In this document: piece after piece, positions 16,421 through 24,745 of the stretch | Numbering within the stretch: the first letter of the stretch is position 1 | How the letters are laid out: every line of letters begins with the position of its first letter | Assembly (NCBI RefSeq): GCF_017996735.1 | Contig: NZ_JAGOGJ010000030.1 | Coordinates: forward strand, 1 to 60,168 | DNA: 60,168 nt | Source of the DNA: Niveispirillum sp. | GTDB lineage: Bacteria; Pseudomonadota; Alphaproteobacteria; Azospirillales; Azospirillaceae | Direction of reading: 5' to 3' | The notes under the pieces: model-generated | Databases searched by the model: none | The model's input: the letters and a program-made list of their open reading frames with translations, nothing else | Told to the model about the DNA's origin: nothing | Made by a program: the position numbers and the translations under genes

Positions 16421-17280
16421 CCGCCGACTCTCCCGGCCTTCCACGCCTTGTAGCGCTCGAACGCCCCGTCGAAATCCATGCGTTCCGCCACCGGATCACC
16501 CATGGGGCCTGCCGTCAGCCCGCCATCCACGACCAGCGCATGACCGGTGATGAAACTGGACCGGTCGCTCGCCAGGAACAAGGCCGCGTCGGCGATGTCC
16601 TGCGGGATGCCCGCGCGAGGAATGGGCTGATACTTCGCCCATTCCGGTTCCATGAAGGGGGGCAGGTCGTGCGCCTCCTCCGGCTTCAACCCGAAGCGCG
16701 CACCCTGCATGGGGGTGGCCGTGCCGCCGGGATTGATGGTGTTGGAGCGCACGAAATGCTTGCCCAGCTCCGGGGCGGCGGCACGGGCGAAATGGATGAT
16801 TGCGGCCTTGAGCGCACTGTAGGTCCAGGGACCGAACCCCGCCTGCAACCCCGCCGTCGACGCGATGGAGATGATGCTGCCGGAACGCTGGTCCATCATG
16901 GGCGGCGCGCAGTATTTGTAGCCCAGCACCACGCCCCGGAACAGCACAGCCACCGTCCGGTCGAACGCTGCCATGTCCAGTTCACCGATGGGACCCTTGA
17001 CGCCCAGGAAGCCCGCCACGTTGACCAGCGTGTCGATGCGGCCGAACCTGTCCAGCGCGGTATGCGCCAGGGCACGCATATCCTCCTCCCGCGCTACATC
17101 GGTGGGCACGAAGAGGCAGTCCGGCCCCAGGGAAGCCGCCAGTTCCGACCCAGCCTTGGTCTGCACGTCGCCAAACACGACCCTGGCCCCGTTGCGGACG
17201 AAGGTCTCCACGGTGGCGCGTCCGATGCCGGAGGCGCCACCCGTCACGACCGCGACCTTGCCCGCGATATCCTGTGCCAT
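16417..17280 (-). CDS. Short-chain dehydrogenase/reductase (SDR)
   Basis: 287 residues, slightly longer than a classical SDR because of an extended substrate loop and C-terminal tail. The cofactor motif is TGGASGIGRA, the catalytic residues are in SIASTAGL and YSALK, and FITGHALVVDGGLT is the typical C-terminal block. Asp after the second strand (FGDV) suggests NAD preference. It lies 10 bp after the aminotransferase gene and overlaps RidA. Confidence 0.9.
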   Translation of the reverse strand: MAQDIAGKVAVVTGGASGIGRATVETFVRNGARVVFGDVQTKAGSELAASLGPDCLFVPTDVAREEDMRALAHTALDRFGRIDTLVNVAGFLGVKGPIGELDMAAFDRTVAVLFRGVVLGYKYCAPPMMDQRSGSIISIASTAGLQAGFGPWTYSALKAAIIHFARAAAPELGKHFVRSNTINPGGTATPMQGARFGLKPEEAHDLPPFMEPEWAKYQPIPRAGIPQDIADAALFLASDRSSFITGHALVVDGGLTAGPMGDPVAERMDFDGAFERYKAWKAGRVGG

Positions 17281-17290
17281 GGCGAGCCCC

Positions 17291-18634
17291 CTATACTAGT
17301 GCCGCCAGGGTCCGCGCCTTGTCCTGCGGCTCGGTCGACAGGTCAAGAGCGCCGAACCCGTCCAGCACCTCACCCACTGCCGCCACAAAGGCGTCGATAT
17401 CGGCATCGGTCACCGGCAGGGACAGGGTGAGATAGCTGCGCCGGGCCGTGTTGAAGCCGCGGTTCAGCAGTTCCAGATGCATCAACTTACGCAAGGCACC
17501 CCGGAACTGCACCTGATCGGGATGCAGGATCTCGCCATACTGGAAATGCATGTTGACCAGGGAGCCGATGCCCGTGGCCTGGAACGGCACGGGGCTGCCG
17601 GCGGACAGGGTGTTCAGCTTGTCCCGCAGCCGGTCGCCACGATCATGCAGGTCCTGCGCCGCCGCCGGCGTGAACACCTTTTCCATGCCGGCGGCACCGG
17701 CGGCCATGGCCACGATGCTGTTGTTGAAAGTGCCAGCATGCTTGATGAAGGCGGGGTGGCGCGGGTCCAGCCGCTCCATGATCTCCCGCCGTCCGCCGAA
17801 CACGCCGCTGGCCAGACCGCCGCCCAGATACTTGCCCATCGTGGTCATGTCGGGGCGGATGCCGTGGAAGCCCTGAAGCCCGCCGCCGGCCATGCGCGAC
17901 GTCATGGCCTCATCAAAGATCAGCAGCACGCCAAGTTCGGTGGCCGCATCGCGGAGCGCCTGCAGGAATTCCCGCGTGGCCGGCAGGGCGCCGCCGCCGC
18001 CCATCATCGGCTCTACGATCACGGCGGCCAGCTTGTCGCTGTCCTTGCGCATGGCGGCCAGGGTGGCCTCGATGTCGTTGTAGCGGCCCATGCGGAACGG
18101 GAAGGGCAGCGTCAGGGGGCTGCCATCGGTCGGGAAGGCCAGGACACCACCATGGTAACCGCCTTCGAACACCATGATGTCCGACCGGTCCGTATAGAGG
18201 CGGGCCATGGCCAGGGCGAAGATGTTGGCTTCCGTTGCGGAATTGCAGAAGCGCACCATCTCGCAAGAGGGGAACCGGTCGGCGATCAGGCGGGCCAGGT
18301 GGCTTTCATGCACATTGAGGCCGCCGAGCGCGATGCCGCTATCAATGGCGTCATGCATGGCCTTGGCGATCACCGGATCGGAATGGCCGTAGATGCCGGC
18401 CGAGAACTCATTCAGCAGGTCGTGATAGGTGATGCCGTCGGCATCCGTCAGCCGCGCCCCCTGCCCCGACAGGAAGGTCAGCGGGAACGGGTCGTAGTAG
18501 AGCACCGTGCGCGTATTGCCGCCGGGCAGCACCTCACAGGAGCGCTGCCAGATCTCCCGGCTTTTCGGATGCAGCCGGTTGAAGGTGGCTTCCGCATCGG
18601 CGATGGCCCTCTGGAACGAAACCGAATTTGCCAT
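17291..18634 (-). CDS. Class III PLP aminotransferase, glutamate-1-semialdehyde-aminomutase-like
   Basis: 447 residues. Signature features are LPGGNTRTVLYYDPFPL at the N-terminus, CNSATEANIFALAMAR, the PLP-phosphate block FEGGYHGG, LLIFDEAMT with the PLP-binding Asp, and the Schiff-base Lys in TMGKYLGGGLASG. It is unlikely to be the haem-biosynthesis HemL because it sits in a catabolic operon. I infer transamination or aminomutation of a pathway intermediate. ATG at 18634 follows GGAGGA; an in-frame TTG 15 bp upstream lacks such a site. Confidence 0.88.
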   Translation of the reverse strand: MANSVSFQRAIADAEATFNRLHPKSREIWQRSCEVLPGGNTRTVLYYDPFPLTFLSGQGARLTDADGITYHDLLNEFSAGIYGHSDPVIAKAMHDAIDSGIALGGLNVHESHLARLIADRFPSCEMVRFCNSATEANIFALAMARLYTDRSDIMVFEGGYHGGVLAFPTDGSPLTLPFPFRMGRYNDIEATLAAMRKDSDKLAAVIVEPMMGGGGALPATREFLQALRDAATELGVLLIFDEAMTSRMAGGGLQGFHGIRPDMTTMGKYLGGGLASGVFGGRREIMERLDPRHPAFIKHAGTFNNSIVAMAAGAAGMEKVFTPAAAQDLHDRGDRLRDKLNTLSAGSPVPFQATGIGSLVNMHFQYGEILHPDQVQFRGALRKLMHLELLNRGFNTARRSYLTLSLPVTDADIDAFVAAVGEVLDGFGALDLSTEPQDKARTLAALV

Positions 18635-18685
18635 GAGGCTTTCCTCCAAGAACGCATTATTGATGGCGCGGCGAGCCGCAATCTT

Positions 18686-19072
18686 TCAGGCCGGCACGAA
18701 AACGGGCAGCGCGTCGTCACCGGTTGTCGGGATGAAACGCACGCGCACCGCCTGGCCGATGGCGACAGCCTGGGGATCAGGGGCCAGGATGTTGGTCATC
18801 ATGGTCGGCCCTTCCGCCAGGGTGACCAGCGCCACGATATAGGCGCCGTCGCGTGTCGGCACCGCCGTGTAGGAATAGATGGTCCCCTCCCCCGATGCCT
18901 CTAGCCAGGAGGTGGCGGACAGGCAGAAGGGGCACAGCGCGCGGGGATAGAAGAACGCCTCCCCGCACGCGTTGCAGCGTTTGATCAGCAGCCTGCCGTC
19001 GCGTGCCGCGTCCCAGAAGGGAGCCGTCTCGGGATTGCGGGCCGGGGCCGCCGGCTTGAAATCGACATCCAT
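18686..19072 (-). CDS. DUF35/OB-fold Zn-ribbon acyl-CoA-binding protein (ChsH2-DUF35-like)
   Basis: 128 residues. A rubredoxin-like zinc ribbon is formed by Cys33, Cys36, Cys47 and Cys50 (RCNACGE, LCPFC), followed by an OB fold with GEGTIYSYTAV. Such proteins form complexes with thiolase-fold partners, notably Ltp2 aldolases of steroid side-chain degradation. It begins 1 bp after the stop of the thiolase-fold gene at 19074, exactly that pairing. Confidence 0.85.
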   Translation of the reverse strand: MDVDFKPAAPARNPETAPFWDAARDGRLLIKRCNACGEAFFYPRALCPFCLSATSWLEASGEGTIYSYTAVPTRDGAYIVALVTLAEGPTMMTNILAPDPQAVAIGQAVRVRFIPTTGDDALPVFVPA

Positions 19073-19073
19073 G

Positions 19074-20231
19074 TCAGACCGCCTCCAGAACCAGCGTGGC
19101 GGAGCTGTGCCTTGTGGTCAGCATAGCCCCCGTCGCCTGGACCAGCGCCAGGTCGCAGTTCGCCACCTGCACGGCCGGATGCGCTTCTCCGCGAAGCTGG
19201 CGCACCGCTTCGAATATCTTCGTGGCGCCGCCGCGATTGTTGGGGTGGTTGTTGCAGAGCCCACCGCCGTCGGTGTTGAAGGGCAGCTTGCCGATGCCGG
19301 AGATCAGGTTGCCGTCCGCCACGAAGGCCCCACCCCGGCCCTTGGCGCAAAAGCCCAGATCTTCAAGTTGCAACAGCACCGTGATGGTGAAGCTGTCATA
19401 GATGGAGGCGTATTTGATGTCCGCCGGCGTCACCCCGGCTTCCGCGAAGGCGATGGGTCCGGACCGGGCCGCAGCCGTGGTCGTCAGGTCCACGCGCCCG
19501 CCCTTCAGTGTCTTCACCGCCTCCCCCGCGCCACGCAGCCTTACGCCGGGCCGCTTCAGGGAACGGGCGATCTCTGGCCTGGCCACGATGATGGCCCCCG
19601 CCCCGTCGCTGACTACGCAGCAATCCAGCAAATGCAGCGGGTCGGCCACCATGCGGGAATTCACCACATCCGCCACCGTCACCACCTCGCGCAGCATGGC
19701 ATGGGGGTTGTGCTGCGCATGATGGCTGGCGGCGACCTTGATCCAGGCCAGTTGCTCCGGCGTCGTGCCGAATTCATGCATGTGCCGGCGCGCGGCCAGC
19801 GCATATTGCGCCGGCACCGTGACCCGGTAGGGCAGTTCGAACGAGCTTTCCGGCGTCGAACTCATGGTCGGCAACGGCGTACCCTGACCCGACCGGGGCA
19901 TGCCGGCAAAGGTGATCAGGGCCACATCGCACTTGCCGGCCCTGATGGCCTGCGCGGCGTGGGAGACATGCATCAGGTAGGATGCACCACCGGTATCGGT
20001 GGACTCCGCATGGCGGACATCCAGGCCCAGATAGTCGATCATCGACATCGGCCCCAGGCCCGGCGCCACGCTGTCGGTGAAATAGGCGTCCACATCGGCC
20101 TTGGTCAGGCCGGCATCATCCAGCGCCGCCCGCGCCACCTCCGCATGAAGCTGTGCCAGCGTTTTGCCTTCGATCTTGCGATCAGGATATTCGTGGATGC
20201 CCACGATGTGGGCGGCACCCCTCAGGCTCAT
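19074..20231 (-). CDS. Thiolase-fold protein, Ltp2-like (putative acyl-CoA retro-aldolase)
   Basis: 385 residues with thiolase/SCP-x architecture. At the place of the nucleophilic cysteine the sequence is STDTGGASYLMH (about residues 77-88): Gly/Ala instead of Cys, so a classical Claisen thiolase mechanism is not expected. YDSF near Tyr278 (SIYDSFTITVLLQLEDLGF) and GGGLCNNHPNNRGG near the end are the features shared with Ltp2. Known Ltp2 proteins work with a DUF35 subunit to cleave beta-hydroxyacyl-CoA by retro-aldol reaction; the DUF35 gene follows directly. The substrate here is unknown. It overlaps the CoA-transferase B gene by 4 bp. Confidence 0.8.
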   Translation of the reverse strand: MSLRGAAHIVGIHEYPDRKIEGKTLAQLHAEVARAALDDAGLTKADVDAYFTDSVAPGLGPMSMIDYLGLDVRHAESTDTGGASYLMHVSHAAQAIRAGKCDVALITFAGMPRSGQGTPLPTMSSTPESSFELPYRVTVPAQYALAARRHMHEFGTTPEQLAWIKVAASHHAQHNPHAMLREVVTVADVVNSRMVADPLHLLDCCVVSDGAGAIIVARPEIARSLKRPGVRLRGAGEAVKTLKGGRVDLTTTAAARSGPIAFAEAGVTPADIKYASIYDSFTITVLLQLEDLGFCAKGRGGAFVADGNLISGIGKLPFNTDGGGLCNNHPNNRGGATKIFEAVRQLRGEAHPAVQVANCDLALVQATGAMLTTRHSSATLVLEAV

Positions 20232-20887
20232 GATGCCACCGGTCCCCGGCGCAAGGGCACGCCCGTCTGCGCCTGCAATTCGTCAAAAGTGACCCCCGGC
20301 GCCATTTCACGCACGGTCATGCCCGTCCGATCCACGTCAATGATGGCCAGGCTGGAATAGACCCGCGTCACCGCCCCCACGGCCGTCAGCGGATAGGTGC
20401 ATTTCTCCACCAGTTTTGGCTCGCCGCTCTTCGTGGTGTGGTCGGTGATGACCCACACCCGCTTGGCGCCCGCCGCCAGATCCATGGCGCCGCCCACGCC
20501 GGGCGGCACGGACAGGTCGTTGGTTGCCCAGTTGGCGAGGTCACCCGTGCCTGAGACCTGATAGGCACCCAGCACGCACAGGTCCAGATGGCCACCCCGG
20601 ATCAGGGCAAAACTGTCGGCATGGTGAATCAGCGACCCGCCCGGCCGGATGGTGACATTCTGCTTGCCGGCATTGACCAGCCAGGGATCGACCTTGTCCG
20701 GCTCCGGCCGTGGCCCCATGCCGATCAGGCCGTTCTCCGAATGGAACATGACCTGCCGACCTTCGGGAATGAAATCCGATACCAGCAGCGGGATGCCGAT
20801 ACCCAGATTGACGTACCAGCCGTCCCCGATATCGTGGGCCACGCGGCGGGCCAGATCGGTGCGGCTGAATGGTAGAAGCTCGGCCAT
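20228..20887 (-). CDS. CoA-transferase subunit B (3-oxoacid CoA-transferase family)
   Basis: 219 residues. The catalytic glutamate is Glu51 in FHSENGLIGMG, the SENG motif of family I CoA-transferases; the N-terminus YVNLGIGIP and TDHTTKSGEPKLVEKC also fit. With subunit A it moves CoA from succinyl- or acetyl-CoA to a pathway acid. It starts 1 bp after the stop of subunit A. The substrate could be a 3-oxoadipate-like acid or a side-chain acid; the sequence does not decide this. Confidence 0.92.
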   Translation of the reverse strand: MAELLPFSRTDLARRVAHDIGDGWYVNLGIGIPLLVSDFIPEGRQVMFHSENGLIGMGPRPEPDKVDPWLVNAGKQNVTIRPGGSLIHHADSFALIRGGHLDLCVLGAYQVSGTGDLANWATNDLSVPPGVGGAMDLAAGAKRVWVITDHTTKSGEPKLVEKCTYPLTAVGAVTRVYSSLAIIDVDRTGMTVREMAPGVTFDELQAQTGVPLRRGPVAS

Positions 20888-20888
20888 G

Positions 20889-21581
20889 TCAGTTCCCCCC
20901 GGCGCTGAGGCGTGGTTCGGCCACATGCACGATACGATCGATATAGATGCCGGGCGTCACGATCATTTCCGGGTCAAGCTCCCCGATCCCGGCCAGATGG
21001 CAGGTCTCCACGATCGACAGGCGGGCCGCCGTCGCCATGATCGGGTTGAAATTGCGCCCCGTGCCCCGGTAGGTGAGGTTGCCCAGCGGATCGGCCCGCC
21101 AGGCCTGCAACAGCGCCACATCGGCATGGAGCGGCAATTCCAGGACCTGCGGCACACCGTTCAGCACCCGCACCTCCTTGCCTTCCGCCAGCATGGTGCC
21201 GGCAGCCGTGGGGGTGTAGAAGCCGCCGATACCCGCACCCGCCGCACGGATGCGCTCTGCCAACGTGCCCTGTGGCACCAGTTCCAGCTCGATACGGCCC
21301 CGGCTGTACAGTTCCCCGAACACCTTGTTCCCTTCCGCACGCGGGAAGGAGCAGATGATCTTGCGCACCCGGCCCAGTTCCAGCAGCAGGGAGGCGCCGA
21401 CCCCGGCGACCATGCCGGCATTGTTCATGATCAGGGTAAGGTCGCCCACACCCCTTTCGATCAGGCCGTTGATCAGCGCGTCGGGTTGGCCGACCAGCCC
21501 GAAACCCGCGATCATGACACTGGCGCCGTCATCAATGCCCGAAAGGGCTTCCGCGACGCTGTTGACGATCTTGTTGGTCAA
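20889..21581 (-). CDS. CoA-transferase subunit A (3-oxoacid CoA-transferase family)
   Basis: About 230 residues. SVMIAGFGLVGQPDALI is the family's GGFGLCGIP region and RKIICSFPRAEGNKVF the later block. The start is uncertain: TTG at 21579-21581 gives the usual N-terminus (TNKIVNSVAEAL), GTG at 21606-21608 would add nine residues, and neither has a strong ribosome site. It is the promoter-proximal gene of the eight-gene operon running to 15163. Confidence 0.88.
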   Translation of the reverse strand: MTNKIVNSVAEALSGIDDGASVMIAGFGLVGQPDALINGLIERGVGDLTLIMNNAGMVAGVGASLLLELGRVRKIICSFPRAEGNKVFGELYSRGRIELELVPQGTLAERIRAAGAGIGGFYTPTAAGTMLAEGKEVRVLNGVPQVLELPLHADVALLQAWRADPLGNLTYRGTGRNFNPIMATAARLSIVETCHLAGIGELDPEMIVTPGIYIDRIVHVAEPRLSAGGN

Positions 21582-21695
21582 GGTCTCGCATTCCCGTCCA
21601 TCGTTCACGGCCCCGGCACTATCGGCGCCGGGGCCATCCGTTTGCAATCACCGCTTCACGCTCCCTCAGGCGCCGGGCTGGCGGTCGCCGGCCTC

Positions 21696-21726
21696 CATCG
21701 GCACGAGTTGAAAACTCATGCCGATG
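21696..21726 (-). terminator. Strong hairpin directly after the TonB receptor gene
   Basis: CATCGGCACGAGTT (21696-21709) and AACTCATGCCGATG (21713-21726) pair over 14 positions with one G-T wobble and a 3-nt loop, 4 bp beyond the receptor's stop. There is no T-run, so it may attenuate or stabilise mRNA between the receptor and the CoA-transferase operon instead of terminating fully. Confidence 0.5.
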
Positions 21727-21729
21727 GCC

Positions 21730-24573
21730 TCAGAACCGCGCGCGTACCCCCGCCTTGAAATTCCGCCCGATTGGATCAAACAGCAGCGGGTTGCCGAACA
21801 GGCGCAGGGTCGAAGGCGGGTCCTTGTCGAAGACATTGTTGACCACGCCGAACAGTTCCAGTTGTGTCTCCCCCGCGTTGAAGCGAACCCGGCCCGAAAG
21901 GTCCAGATAGAAGCGCCCGGCGACATGGTTGATGTTGGCACTGTTGGGCAGGTTGACGTCATACCCGTCCTGCTTCGGCCCGATCTTGGTCAAGTCCAGA
22001 ATGCCGCGCGGGATATAGCGCCCCTGGGCGGTGATGCCATACCCGTCGTTCTCGTAGGTGACCACCGCGTTGGCCCGCCAGCGCGGTACACCCAGCAGGT
22101 TGGAAACGGCGCCGGGATTGCCGGTCCAGTTGGCATATTCCTGACGCGTGCCGGTGGCGCTGATCGTTGTAAGGTGATCAACATAGTTGGCGTTCACGCT
22201 GAAATTGACGCGGTCGCCGCCATCCAGGCGCCAGACATAATCCGCACTCGCCTCCCAACCGGCGGCGCTCAGCACGGAGAGGTTCTGATAGGCCGAATTT
22301 ACCGTCGTGATGCGGCCCGTGACCGGGTCGCGCGCCACGAAGCCGCAGAGCGAGGTTGTGCCCGAAGAACAGAGATTGATGGTGCTCTGCGCACTGAGTA
22401 CATCAATCGCATCGCGCACCCTGATCTTGTAATAGTCGACCGAGAGGGAGAAACCGTCCAGAAAAGCCGGCTGGATGACCCCGCCCGCTGTGAACGTCGA
22501 TGCCTTTTCCAGTTCCAGGCTTGGATTGCCGCTCTGCACCAGAGTCATCGGGTAGGTGGAGCGCAGATCCGGATCGGTCAGGGGCGAGGACGTGGCCACG
22601 GAGACCGGGCTGAGTTCGGCCGGGGTAGGGGCACGGATGTCGCGCGACTTGGTGACACGGAACATGAACTGGTCGTCGGGCCGGTAGACCGCCCCCACCT
22701 TCCAGGTCGTGGCTGACCCTGTCTTGCTGTAATGCGTCTGGCGGACAGCGCCATCCACTTCCAGCGACTTGCCCAAGGGGCTGTCACTGAGCAGGGGCAC
22801 GTTGGTTTCCAGATAGCCTTCGACCACATTCTGCCCGCCCTTGGGCAACAGAGTGGCGTAGTTCTGGAAAAAGGCGCCGGCCTGTGACAGCGCGTCGGCA
22901 TTGCCCTTGTACCGGTTGACCCGGAAGTCGCCACCCAGCGCCACCGACACCGGCCCGGCGGGCAATTCAAACACCGTGCCACGGGCATTGGCAGCCACTT
23001 CGTGCTGCCAGTAGCGCCGCGTCTGCCAGGCATCGGGATAGGCCCAGGCCGATACGGCCGGATCGGTGGGGTTGATGCCGAAATAACTGACGGGCACACA
23101 GCCATTGCCGGGATTGGTCAAGGTGGAACGGCAGACGATCTGCCCGTTCGGCGCGACCACGGCATCCACCGACTGGTTCCAGCGGGTGACGACACGATTG
23201 TTCTTGATCTCCAGATCGCTCGTGGTCAGGCCATACTGATAGTCGGCGTCCCAGGTCCAGTCATCGAACAGATCGCCATCCAGGCCGAAGAGGAAACGAT
23301 AGGTCTTGTTGTCGCTCTCCGCGATGTTCTGCGGGCCATATTCCTCGACATAGCGGTTGACGGGGATACTGGTGACGCCCGCCCGGATCATCGCGTCGCG
23401 GGTGGCGGTCGGCAGATAGGCATTGTCGATGCTGATGGTCTTGCCGAATTCCGCCGGGGCCGCCCCTTGGGCCGGACCGCCCCAGACCTCAGAATAGGAG
23501 AGCTCCAGCTTGGCATTGACGGTGTCGCTGACCTGATAGTCGGTATGGCTGAAGGCCGAGAGATGCTTGTTCGGCGTCATCAGCGGCACATTGTCGACGA
23601 AATAGGCCCGTTCCACCGCCGCGTCACCACCGGTCATCAGCGTGCCGCCGACGATGGCGCCGAACTGGAACGGCCGTGGATTGCCGGCGGCATCGAACTG
23701 CGTTCCGGCCAGCGGGCCCGACGCAATCATGCCCGCCGGCGTGATGACGAACTTGGCGTTGGGCGTGACGATGGTGGCCGGCTGCCCGTTCTTGCCGGGG
23801 CCAGTACCGAAATTGGGATTGCTGACGTAATTCTCGTACCGGCGCCCCCAGTCGCGGCTGTTGATATCGCCGATACCGCCTTCCCAGGCATGTTCAACGC
23901 CGAACACGGTATGACCGCGCCCCTCGGCGATATCGCCGCCCCAGGCGGCGGCGGCATAGGTGGACTTGGCGTCACCCTGCTCGCTGATCCCACCACTGAG
24001 TTCGGCCTTGGCCCCGGTGAATTTGCTGTCAAGAATGACATTGACCACGCCGGCCACGGCATCAGCGCCATAGGCCGCCGAGGCACCGCCCGTCACCACC
24101 TCGCTGCGCGCCACCAGCAGCGACGGGATAGCGTTCAGATCGACCGTACCCAGGTCGCTGCTGGGTACGAAGCGGCGCCCGTCGACCAGGGTCAGCGTGC
24201 GGGTCGGTCCCAGACCGCGCAGATCGGCCGTTCGCGCGCCGATACTGGCCTGGACCCGGAACAGGTTGGCGGCAGGCGTCGTTGCCGCCCGGAAGGACGG
24301 AAGCTGGTTCAACGCGTCACCGACATTGGCAATGCCCAGATCGGACATGCGCTCGCTGCCCACCGCGGTCACCGGGGTCGGCGCGTTGTAGCCACTGCGG
24401 GCCAGGCGCGAGCCGGTGACGATGATCTCCTCCAGCACCTCGCCCTGGTTTGTGGGCGGCGTGGTGGCCGGCGCGGCATCCTGTGCGACGGCTTGGGCCG
24501 TTGGAAGCAGACCTGCCAGTGCAAGCGCTACCGCCGAACAGCCCATCAACATTATCCGGCTGCATCTGGTCAT
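21730..24573 (-). CDS. TonB-dependent outer-membrane receptor
   Basis: 947 residues. A signal peptide (basic MTRCSR, hydrophobic core, AVAQDA) is followed by EVLEEIIVTGSRLARSG, the TonB-box-like segment common in alphaproteobacterial receptors. The plug domain follows (NVGDALNQLP, RGLGPTRTLTLVDGRR, SEVVTGGASAAYGADAVAGVVN) and then the beta-barrel, ending in an aromatic residue (KAGVRARF). Strong AAGGGAGGAAAC site before ATG. It probably imports the substrate of the neighbouring catabolic operons; substrate class cannot be read from the barrel. Confidence 0.93.
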   Translation of the reverse strand: MTRCSRIMLMGCSAVALALAGLLPTAQAVAQDAAPATTPPTNQGEVLEEIIVTGSRLARSGYNAPTPVTAVGSERMSDLGIANVGDALNQLPSFRAATTPAANLFRVQASIGARTADLRGLGPTRTLTLVDGRRFVPSSDLGTVDLNAIPSLLVARSEVVTGGASAAYGADAVAGVVNVILDSKFTGAKAELSGGISEQGDAKSTYAAAAWGGDIAEGRGHTVFGVEHAWEGGIGDINSRDWGRRYENYVSNPNFGTGPGKNGQPATIVTPNAKFVITPAGMIASGPLAGTQFDAAGNPRPFQFGAIVGGTLMTGGDAAVERAYFVDNVPLMTPNKHLSAFSHTDYQVSDTVNAKLELSYSEVWGGPAQGAAPAEFGKTISIDNAYLPTATRDAMIRAGVTSIPVNRYVEEYGPQNIAESDNKTYRFLFGLDGDLFDDWTWDADYQYGLTTSDLEIKNNRVVTRWNQSVDAVVAPNGQIVCRSTLTNPGNGCVPVSYFGINPTDPAVSAWAYPDAWQTRRYWQHEVAANARGTVFELPAGPVSVALGGDFRVNRYKGNADALSQAGAFFQNYATLLPKGGQNVVEGYLETNVPLLSDSPLGKSLEVDGAVRQTHYSKTGSATTWKVGAVYRPDDQFMFRVTKSRDIRAPTPAELSPVSVATSSPLTDPDLRSTYPMTLVQSGNPSLELEKASTFTAGGVIQPAFLDGFSLSVDYYKIRVRDAIDVLSAQSTINLCSSGTTSLCGFVARDPVTGRITTVNSAYQNLSVLSAAGWEASADYVWRLDGGDRVNFSVNANYVDHLTTISATGTRQEYANWTGNPGAVSNLLGVPRWRANAVVTYENDGYGITAQGRYIPRGILDLTKIGPKQDGYDVNLPNSANINHVAGRFYLDLSGRVRFNAGETQLELFGVVNNVFDKDPPSTLRLFGNPLLFDPIGRNFKAGVRARF

Positions 24574-24590
24574 TGTTTCCTCCCTTGAAA

Positions 24591-24726
24591 CACACCTGGG
24601 TGTGATTCTCTGACACCCTGTTTTCGCGTCGCCGATGACTTATGTAACCGGCGTGTGAGTATCAACTCTAGTTTTTATTACCCACATCTTGATGCCGTTA
24701 CCGTATAGTGGATGTGATAACGGCAT
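24591..24726 (-). promoter_or_regulatory. Two inverted repeats in the TonB receptor upstream region
   Basis: CACACC-TG-GGTGTG at 24591-24604 is a perfect 14-bp inverted repeat about 20 bp before the receptor start. ATGCCGTTA at 24692-24700 and TAACGGCAT at 24718-24726 form a perfect 9-bp repeat with a 17-bp spacer farther upstream. They are plausible operator sites. The distal one also lies just after the stop of the MmgE/PrpD gene and could act as an mRNA hairpin. Confidence 0.45.
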
Positions 24727-24745
24727 GCTGCGCGGCGTTTTCCAG

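Noticed and set aside
17291..18634. HemL (haem biosynthesis) assignment
   Set aside because: Similarity in motifs only; the gene is embedded in a catabolic operon with RidA and SDR genes and has no haem genes nearby.
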